Assembly (NCBI GenBank): GCA_018136815.1
Contig: CM030940.1
Coordinates: 946,418 to 1,010,417, forward strand
Length of the DNA: 64,000 nucleotides
Direction of reading: 5' to 3'
From: Isochrysis galbana
Taxonomy: Eukaryota; Haptophyta; Isochrysidales; Isochrysidaceae
Within the stretch, counting starts at the first letter, position 1; each line of letters opens with the position of its first letter. Under the pieces are notes generated by a model. That model did no database searches, was not told the DNA's origin, and saw only the letters and a program-made list of their open reading frames with translations. Positions 57,101-64,000 of this stretch are shown here, piece after piece. The translations under genes and the position numbers were made by a program.

Positions 57101-59867
57101 GGTTCTCCTTCCCGGCGGCTCCCTGCGCGGCTCGGTTGATGCCGGCTCTTCTTTCTTTGGCATAGCGTCCGAGATGTACCCCAAGGTGATGGGAGCGAGC
57201 CTCCCATAGGCGATCACGAGCGAGACGACATTTACTATCACGCACTCCATGCTGTTGGCTTCCGCCCGATATTTGTAGCCCACTCGCCCACACTATCCTT
57301 ATTGGCAGGCTATGTCCAGCTACACGTCCACCGACCGCTCTCTCGCGACGGCGCAGCTCATCATCACGTTTCTCGGCGGCGTGATGTTCTTCCTCTTCTT
57401 GGTGTTCCTTGGCATTTCCGCAGTGTTCCGTCCAAAGATGACGGAAAAGCTGCTGCGCACTGCTGACGTGCCCCCCATCTCGGGAGGACCTGGCAATTCG
57501 CGCGCGGGCGGCCTATTCACCATCGCCTACGCCTTCTTCTACTCGGCCTTCGCCTTCGCCTTTGTACTCCAGTTCATCTTCTTTAACGAGCGCACCTCCG
57601 CCTCGCTCATCCCTGCCCCCTCCGAACATTTTGCCACCACGCCCATCACCATCCGCCTATCCGCCCTCGTGGCCGGCTACGCAGCAGAGATGTGCACTGC
57701 TCCGGGCGTTCCCGCTGGCATCGCAGGGCAATGTGCCGAAGGTATCGGCATCGAATCCAATGGCATGCACATTCCCTTTGGTGGCGGTGTTAATACCTCG
57801 TGCACGCTGCACATGCCGTCCCCCACGGCCGCTCGCGCCGGCGCGTTCACTCCTCCAAACTCGGGGCCCTCGTGCTCGATGGCATTCGAGTGCGTCGAGT
57901 GCAACGTCGCCTCGGCCGAGGCTCAACTACACGTCTCGCTGGCCGGACGCTTCGCCTACGCCCACCGGATTGACTGGGAGGCATCGACCGCTTGGTCAAA
58001 GAGCTCGCCCATTCCTGGCCGGTCGTCGCTCCGCGCCTCCATCCTGCCGTCAGAGGGGAACATCCTGCGCGGCGACCGGCCGTCGGTCGTGACCCTGGCG
58101 CTCGTGCCCACGGTATATGAGAATAACATCAACAACACGCAGGCGCGAGGTTTCCAGCTCCAGTACCTTGCAACCGCGCTCGGCGCGACGGTCGATCCGG
58201 GGGCATTCGATCCTGAAGCCTTGGCTGAGGGTGGTGTCGAGTTGGTCGTACGCTTGCAGCCCCTCGCACAGGAATACAAGTTGACCGTAGCACTCGTGCG
58301 CACGCTTGTCGAGCTCATCGCCTCACTCATGGCTCTGGGTTCCGGCTTCTCCTTCGTGTGTCGCTTTGCCCTATGGTTCTACCTCAAGACAATGCATGGC
58401 GCAGCATCGAAGTTCGGCTCCAAGGTCACGTCGCCAGCGCAAGAGTGACACGTTCCCTTTCATGCCCACTGCCCGAAAGCATGTATTGCTTGCGCCACGG
58501 TATTCGTTCCTTGCGCACTAACCTACGCACTTTTGAGGCTTCCTACCCTGTTCCTGGAATCCGGACGTCCGTCTCGTCCATACACCCTCACATGGCACGG
58601 ACCTACTGGAACCTCATTTCGGCGCAAACTTGTCCCACGCGGGCCGGGAAGGGTTTTCATGGCGGATGTGTACTCCACTCCACGCTTCCAATGTCAGCTA
58701 TGACAACTCCCTCCTTTGTGCCAGGTCCACGCTGGGGTACTTCGCGGCTCCCTTGCTGTGCGCGGCGGTCCTGAGGAGCGCAAATTGCGCTATGATCGCC
58801 GTGGAGCCAAGGCGCGTATCGATCGCCACAGGAGCGACGGTCTCTTGCTGAAACGATATTGGTCGCATTCGGATGGTGTTGGTAGGCGCGATGGCAACGT
58901 GCGAGCGAGTAGCGCATCCGAGGAGTCGCTCGCTCAGGAAGAGGGCTCATTCCGAGTGGTGCCTACTGCGACGGCTGCGCCTTGGTTATGGTCTCAGGCG
59001 AACTCAGAATCGCTCTGGCTCCCGGGTCTTGGTAAAAATCTCTTGCGCAAGGTGTCCTCCGGCGGAGGAGGCTCGCGACGCGGAGGCTTCATGCGATTGG
59101 TCGATGAGGTGTCTGACACTGATGGAGGCAAGAGTGTGGCCTCCCCATCATTGGTGATGCCGGGCGTCAGCAAGCACGGCGAGGGAAGCGGGATAGGTGG
59201 GTCTCTTGCTGAGGAGTCGGGCGAAGCTCTCAGCGTTGATTCGGGGACGTTGAGCCCAGCTGCCAAGTTGGTGAGACGACAACGCTCCGCTGGCATGGTG
59301 TCGCAACGCGGTCCTAGTAGCTCCGCTCGCAGGCGGCATAGGCGAGCCATCTCGCATGGAGAAGCAATGGGCAGCCTGCTAAGGGACGCTCACCACGAGC
59401 TGCAACACCGATCCGTCAAGTCCGCCGCACTTGACGCACCCTTCGCCTCTACGTACGGCGCTCCTTTGCCCCAGCCCAACTTCGACGTCCCAGCAGTGTA
59501 CTCCTACGGCGAAGGGAGTACGCAAGCGTCCGAAGGTGGTAGGCGAGCGTCGGCAAGCACACGTCCGGATCATGTCGCTGTTAGCATGCCCGATCCCAGC
59601 TCTTACGTTCGTCACGATGCCCACACCTTGTTTGGGGAAGGCTACCCGGCTTTGACAATCTCGATCCCGTCTTTCGGCAGCGTGCACCAAAGTGATGGAG
59701 ATGTAGAAAAAGAACAGCTTCCAGGCCAAGGCGGCGCACTGAGCGATGACGGGACCACCAGCCCCAAGCGCAGCTCGCGAAGTCACCGCGATGGATCTGA
59801 GGCGCCGCTCACACCTCCACACGGGCATCCGCACTACACTGTCATCGCAGGAATCCAATCACCCTGA
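54190..59867 (+). CDS. Kelch-repeat, Cys-rich, multi-pass membrane protein
   Basis: Four exons, 54190-55947, 56193-57185, 57309-58424 and 58725-59867, all phase 0, give about 1,669 residues. A hydrophobic start (MSEPFLPLVLALGTL) followed by Pro repeats looks like a signal peptide. Kelch-type blades follow in exons 1-2: MLVFGGN, SNGDIYLFGGRTNDT, LIILGGLSE, GVVFVYGGISR, VMLVYGGVDAQ joined to GHTLNDLWALHLPD, and VLIFGGLSGYT. Residues 770-858 are ephrin-receptor-like Cys repeats (CVPCLPGTRA, CSPCPAGTYSPFPGASSWRE, CRLCPAGTFSREPGSAQCTP). Exon 3 has three hydrophobic segments near 927-957, 984-1010 and 1242-1270, with a Cys-bearing loop between the last two. Exon 4 is a long polar Ser/Arg/Gly-rich tail, presumably cytoplasmic. 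A receptor or adhesion role at the cell surface is inferred. The exon 3/4 join (AAG/GTCACG) is the weakest; unspliced, the protein would stop at 58448. Confidence 0.75.
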
Positions 59868-60005
59868 GCCTTGGCACTCTACACCCTACGCGTATATGCG
59901 TACGCACGAGGTGCGGGTGTGATCTGGTGCGAACACGGGCGTGGTTGCGGAAATGAGCGAGGCGGACGTGATGTACCTTGAGAGTGGCTCGCACTCGTCA
60001 TTATC

Positions 60006-60363
60006 TTCGCTCGCTATCGTGTGCGCTCGAGAACAATTCCATCATCGCATCTCCGTCCCTCATGGGATCTCCACATCGACAGCTGATATCTTCACCGAAC
60101 GTCCAGACAAAACATTGTTCCTCCTTCATCGCCGTGACTAGGTGAATGAGGATGCCTATTTCTTCAGCGAGATATCGCTGTGGGGGAGTGTTTAAACATA
60201 AGTCATGTGTTGTTGTAGACAACTCAGTTCTACTGTCAGTGTGGCAACGTCGTCCTGCCTAGAGTCACCGTGTCGCCGTCACGAACGCTAGGCACTCGAT
60301 GTTACCTCTGTTCTACATCACACTGCTGTCTATTCATGGACCGCCCTATGGGTGGCTCAAACA
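60006..60363 (+). mobile_element. Copia remnant: RNase H end plus LTR
   Basis: The frame ending at 60141 reads CAREQFHHRISVPHGISTST, ADIFTERPDKTLFLLHRR, a clear relative of AREQFLHHISAPKWISTSQM, TADIFTKCLDKTTFLRHR in the copia element at 25139-27391. It is followed by the purine tract CTGTGGGGGAG and an LTR (60189-60363, 175 bp) starting TGTTTA and ending CAAACA. Everything upstream of RNase H is gone. Confidence 0.8.
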
Positions 60364-61014
60364 CCTTCGCCCTCGCTCCCCCTGTCCCTGGAGCTGGGGA
60401 GGGGGGCCACTCCGGAGTACGGTCCTCTCCCCCTCCCCCCCCCCCCCACCCCCTCAACCCAAAACAAAAAGGAGCCTGGGGTCTCAGGCTCTTCTGTCCG
60501 TTTCCTTCGAGTGGGGGAGAGCGGCCGCCGATCCCTCGGGGGGGACTCCCGTCTATTTCTGTCACGTGGTCTCCTCGGGGTCCTCCGTGCGACCCCCACA
60601 GGACGGAGCGCGCGCGCGCGGGGGGGGGGCGCGGGGGGCGGGGCGGGGGGGGCGGGGGGGGGGGGGTCCGCCTCTCTCTCCCGCCTCTCCCTCCTCCTCC
60701 TCTTCTACAAAACCCCTCTCCTCCTCCCCTCTTGGGTTCGCCAGCGTCTCATCCTCTGATGCTCTTCTTCTCTTCTCTCTCTCTTCATCCCGCTTTGCTT
60801 CTCCTCCGCACTTTGTACTCGCCGAGCCACACATCTCTCATCTGCCCACCGCACTCTTCTCTCTTATCAGTGCCCACGCCGTCGTCCCCTCTCTCCTTCT
60901 CCCCCCTCACCCCCTCTCTTTCCCTCGAGGCGCGCGCGTTGGCCCAGCTCCCTCCCCTTTGCCCTCCCTCCCGTTGCCCTCTCTCAAGCGCTCGGCGGCG
61001 GTCGAATGTGCTGA
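60364..61014 (+). promoter_or_regulatory. Leader and upstream region of the M11 protease gene
   Basis: C runs near 60428-60448, a GC/G-rich block at 60610-60668 (GCGCGCGCGGGGGGGGG and GGGGCGGGGGGGGCGGGGG) and then about 330 bp of C/T-rich sequence reaching the ATG. No other gene seen. The copia LTR ends 650 bp upstream and could contribute promoter sequence. Confidence 0.4.
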
Positions 61015-63534
61015 ATGGGTAACCCTCTCGCGAATCTCGTTGGTCTCGCGCTCGGTCTCGCCTCCCCCCCCGGCTGCGAGCGCCTCGAGCAGTCAGTTCG
61101 CGAGCAGGCGTTCTCTGGCTCTCTCCAGCTGGCGTTCGCGGCTGCCCTCCACTCTTCCTCTGCGGGCTGCGAGGAGCCAGCGATATACGAGGGACACGCT
61201 GAGATCCGGAGCCTTTCCAATGGCAGCCTCGAGATCAGCCTGCTCGACCGGGCCGGAAGAACAGACTTTCAGCCCTGCTTGGCGCCACACGCATGGGCGC
61301 TCCTCACCACGCCGTGGGTGGCCGTGAGGGGCTTCAGCCTCGACGGCTACTTCTTCATCGTCTCGCACGGAGAGATCAACCCGGGCACACGGGCACCAGG
61401 GCGAGACGTGCCGACTGAACGCGCAGTCGGCCCGAAGGGCACCCCGCGCGCGTCCGCACAGTACTCGTTGGGCAACAAGACTTTCCTTGTAGTGCCCATC
61501 TGTCCCGACGACTTGACGCAGGTGGAGTGCTCCGCTGCATTCAACCAAAATGCTGTGCAAAAGGAGTTCTCCGGGGACATTAGGGCGTACCTTCATGCCG
61601 TCGTTGACAACGTCAACGACTTCTTCAATGCGGCCTCATGGGGCAAATTCCAGCTGGGAGCCACCATCACCCAACCACTCCGGCTGGCTGGCTATGAGTC
61701 AACGGCGTGCGGCGCCTCGCCGCCGGTCGGCTGGAATCCTTGGAATCCGAACGCAGACGCTCTTGATACGCGAGCATACCTGCAACTTGCCGCGCAGCTC
61801 AATATCAAGCGAGCCGACTTCGACTTTGGAGCACTGGTGTTCCCATTCTGTGCGGAGAGGAATTGGGCTGGGCTGGGGTTCATCGGCCAACCAGGCTTTG
61901 CAGTAAATCTCATGGCCAACGACCTCGACCCATCCTTCATCCACGAACTTGGCCACAACCTTGGCATGAATCACGCGTCGCGCCTGCAAGGCGGTGAACG
62001 TGGCCGCGCGATATGGGAGACTGCCTACGTTGACCAGAAGATGCCATCGCCCGTCGGCGGGCACGTTGAGTATGGCTCGCCTCTCACTCCAATGGGCACC
62101 GGAGACTTCCCCCGCGGACACTACATGATGCCAGCGAAGCTTGTTCTGGAATGGATCTCGGAAGACGCCACCGTGCAGATTGAGTCGAACAGTTCGTGCA
62201 GCCCTTGTGGCCCCTACCTCTTGTCCCCATTGGACACCGGATCACGACTAGGGAACAGCTTGTTGGGCATTAGGATCACTACGAGCATCCCATCTCGATA
62301 CTTTTGGATTGAACATCGAACCCTCGCGACCGACGGCGCGGCGGCTGTTCTGTGCTCCGCATCGTACCACCCTTCACAAGGTTTCGGGGGTATTGTCGGG
62401 AAGACTGTCATGGTGGACACTCTCATCACAGGCACAGAGAGCAAGCCAGCCGTGTTTCCAGGCGAGTCGCTGCCGCTGGATGTTGGTGTCCAGGGCAGCC
62501 CGACGTATGTGTGGCTCGATGTCATTCGCGTGATTGATGGGCTACTTGAAGTGAGGATTCGCTGGACGCCGCTGCCCCCCTCGACGCCGCATCCACCGCC
62601 TCCAGGCTCGCCGTCGCCCTCCCCGGCGCCACCATCCTTACCGCCCTTCCCGCCGCATCCTCCTCCGGGGGTGCCGCCTCCTCGCTTGCCCCCTCCCTCA
62701 CAACGGCCGCCAAACTCACTCCCCACATCGCTATCGCCGCTGCACACATGGCCTGATTTGCCACCCGGAGCGCCTGCAAACCTCGCCTCGCCAGCACAAC
62801 CGACGCTGCCGATCGCGTCGCACATGCCGCCTATCTTCCAATCCTCGCCATTGCCGCCTCAGCCATTAGCCCCTCGACTGCCGATGGTGTCCTCACCGTC
62901 GTCACCACAGTTGATGCCCTCCTCGACACCCTTGTGGCCACCATTACCGCCGGACGACCTGCATGGCTGGGCCCGAGAGGATGTGCTCCAAAATGGGGAC
63001 AGCACATGGTTTGGGACGCTGACCGGAATCGCCGTAGTCGTGGCGATAGGCGCATCCCTTCTTGTGGGGCTGGCGATAGTCATCTTCTTCATCGTGCATA
63101 GGTCCCGGCGCCACCCAGCCATTGGCAAAAGGGCCAAGACTGTGCCGCGCCGTAGCACCGTCATCAGGGCGTCGACTGCGTCCTCGGTGGAAGACTCGGA
63201 ACCTCCCAGCTTCCACTTCGGCAACGGGCTACGCATGCCGAGCATGATGCATCCCTCATACCAACCAGCCGGGAACGGTGCATTGCCAGTCTCGAGCCGG
63301 ATTAGTCATGTGACCCCCTCGCGTGATAGCCATACTTCGTGTTCGTCAAGCGCCGATGAGTCCTCCCCTGCTCTAGTTCGGTCGGGGCGGAGAGCTGCGC
63401 GTTCCGGCTCAAGATTACGGTTCCCTGGGCACGTGCGCAAAACGTACGAATCGACGAGCGAGGCACTTCCCCCCACCTCTCGCCGACCCAGTTGCAGCAT
63501 CGACCTCAGCGGGAGCCTTCATGAGCATGTGTAG
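61015..63534 (+). CDS. Gametolysin-like M11 metalloprotease, membrane-anchored
   Basis: An 839-residue single-exon zinc protease of the gametolysin (peptidase M11) family, which in volvocine algae digests cell-wall glycoproteins. The zinc site HELGHNLGMNH is at residues 310-320 with the catalytic Glu at 311. The Met-turn region GHVEYGSPLTPMG ends near 361. A prodomain-like region precedes it (FFIVSHGEINPG, NKTFLVVPICPDDL). After the catalytic domain comes a Pro/Ser-rich stalk (about 520-655; PPPPGSPSPSPAPPSLPPFP), as in algal wall proteins. One transmembrane helix (about 667-692; LTGIAVVVAIGASLLVGLAI) is followed by basic VHRSRRHP and a Ser/Arg-rich cytoplasmic tail ending LHEHV. Gametolysin itself is secreted, so the anchor is notable. 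The start ATG follows the pyrimidine leader. The N-terminus is only weakly hydrophobic (ANLVGLALGLAS), so the signal peptide is uncertain. Confidence 0.9.
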   Translation: MGNPLANLVGLALGLASPPGCERLEQSVREQAFSGSLQLAFAAALHSSSAGCEEPAIYEGHAEIRSLSNGSLEISLLDRAGRTDFQPCLAPHAWALLTTPWVAVRGFSLDGYFFIVSHGEINPGTRAPGRDVPTERAVGPKGTPRASAQYSLGNKTFLVVPICPDDLTQVECSAAFNQNAVQKEFSGDIRAYLHAVVDNVNDFFNAASWGKFQLGATITQPLRLAGYESTACGASPPVGWNPWNPNADALDTRAYLQLAAQLNIKRADFDFGALVFPFCAERNWAGLGFIGQPGFAVNLMANDLDPSFIHELGHNLGMNHASRLQGGERGRAIWETAYVDQKMPSPVGGHVEYGSPLTPMGTGDFPRGHYMMPAKLVLEWISEDATVQIESNSSCSPCGPYLLSPLDTGSRLGNSLLGIRITTSIPSRYFWIEHRTLATDGAAAVLCSASYHPSQGFGGIVGKTVMVDTLITGTESKPAVFPGESLPLDVGVQGSPTYVWLDVIRVIDGLLEVRIRWTPLPPSTPHPPPPGSPSPSPAPPSLPPFPPHPPPGVPPPRLPPPSQRPPNSLPTSLSPLHTWPDLPPGAPANLASPAQPTLPIASHMPPIFQSSPLPPQPLAPRLPMVSSPSSPQLMPSSTPLWPPLPPDDLHGWAREDVLQNGDSTWFGTLTGIAVVVAIGASLLVGLAIVIFFIVHRSRRHPAIGKRAKTVPRRSTVIRASTASSVEDSEPPSFHFGNGLRMPSMMHPSYQPAGNGALPVSSRISHVTPSRDSHTSCSSSADESSPALVRSGRRAARSGSRLRFPGHVRKTYESTSEALPPTSRRPSCSIDLSGSLHEHV

Positions 63535-63880
63535 TCTCACGAGTGCCGGGGTCTGATTGGATGTCGGGGGGTGTCGTCGCGTGTCCTTGTTGCGGGTCCA
63601 TGGTCCCGCTCGAGGGCACCCCCAGTGCCCCCACTATCATTAGGGGCTGCTCAGATCTCTTCCTTCGCCGACCGCCGCGCATGGGGTTTCCATTGTGGGC
63701 TTACGCTCTTAGTCGGCGGCGAGGGCGTGCACTTCTCTATTGGAGACTAGTTAGTCTCTGGCCATTGATGTCGATAACAACAACAACCGAGAGTTAGTAT
63801 CGCTACTACGCTGTTGCCACCAGCACTAGCTTGTTGGTTGTTAATTGTTAATTCAAGACTGAGTATTAGTGCTGATGCAA
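63535..63880. other. 3' flank of the M11 gene
   Basis: No gene seen. AT-richer sequence with TTGTTAATTGTTAATTC near 63836-63854 precedes the LINE leader. Confidence 0.45.
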
Positions 63881-64000
63881 CTAAGCAACTAACTTTATAG
63901 TCACTTGCCATGGAGCGCGCCGCCGCTCCCCTCCTCTCCTTCGGGTCCCCCGCCGAGGGCGGCCCCCCAGCCCCCATGGAGCAGTCGCTGTTGAAGCGGC
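63881..64000 (+). mobile_element. LINE retrotransposon copy 3, 5' end, cut by window edge
   Basis: GCAACTAACTTTATAGT leads to an ATG at 63910 and the frame MERAAAPLLSFGSPAEGGPP, then PAPMEQSLLKR. This is nearly the same as the ORF1 start of copy 2 at 44204. The element continues beyond the window and may be more complete than the other two. Confidence 0.85.

Noticed and set aside
60019..60141. Independent small gene
   Set aside because: Its C-terminal sequence matches copia RNase H and is followed by a purine tract and LTR.

Overview
This is nuclear DNA of a GC-rich eukaryotic microalga or protist. Multi-exon genes with short GT-AG introns (and two GC-AG introns), Ty1/copia and LINE retrotransposons, long poly-C/poly-G tracts and (CT)n microsatellites rule out a bacterial replicon. 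The gene set (SF-assemblin, a gametolysin-type M11 metalloprotease with a proline-rich stalk, a bifunctional-nuclease-domain protein, a NIPA transporter, Hsp110, giant VPS13) fits a flagellated alga. A haptophyte or a green alga would both fit, and I cannot choose between them from this window.

Layout. 0-4 kb: repeats and a six-exon SF-assemblin gene (+). 4-7.6 kb: transposon-like territory with a hAT/BED-like relic (-), an inverted CTAGGAC motif pair and a GC-rich minisatellite. 7.7-8.7 kb: a single-exon NIPA-type Mg2+ transporter (+). 9.2-12.5 kb: LINE copy 1, which keeps a zinc-knuckle ORF1 end, endonuclease and reverse transcriptase but breaks off inside the thumb. 12.4-14.7 kb: two weak divergent gene candidates and degenerate ~205-bp repeats. 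15-17.1 kb: a three-exon BFN/DUF151 protein (+). 17-19.6 kb: no gene, degenerate repeats. 19.6-23.8 kb: two minus-strand genes, a Nudix hydrolase with a DPY-30-like N-terminus and an unknown proline/histidine-rich protein. 24-27.4 kb: AT-richer DNA, a 39-bp near-perfect palindrome and a 5'-truncated copia element with a 184-bp 3' LTR. 27.9-43.2 kb: one VPS13-family gene of two exons encoding about 5,042 residues. 44.2-46.3 kb: LINE copy 2, an internal-deletion chimera, followed by minisatellites and a tRNA-like SINE head. 48.2-51.3 kb: four-exon Hsp110 (-). 51.3-54 kb: microsatellites and interspersed repeats. 54.2-59.9 kb: a four-exon Kelch/Cys-rich/multi-TM receptor-like protein (+). 60.0-60.4 kb: a second copia remnant with LTR. 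61.0-63.5 kb: a single-exon membrane-anchored M11 metalloprotease (+). 63.88-64.0 kb: the 5' end of a third LINE copy.

The genes do not form a pathway. The clearest local theme is the right end, where a surface Kelch/Cys-rich multi-pass protein and a surface-anchored gametolysin-like protease sit head-to-tail with only a retroelement remnant between them. Most genes are preceded by a strongly pyrimidine-rich sense-strand leader. Several short interspersed repeat families link distant parts of the window. Exon boundaries were placed by eye from splice consensus, reading-frame phase and recalled family conservation, without transcripts.
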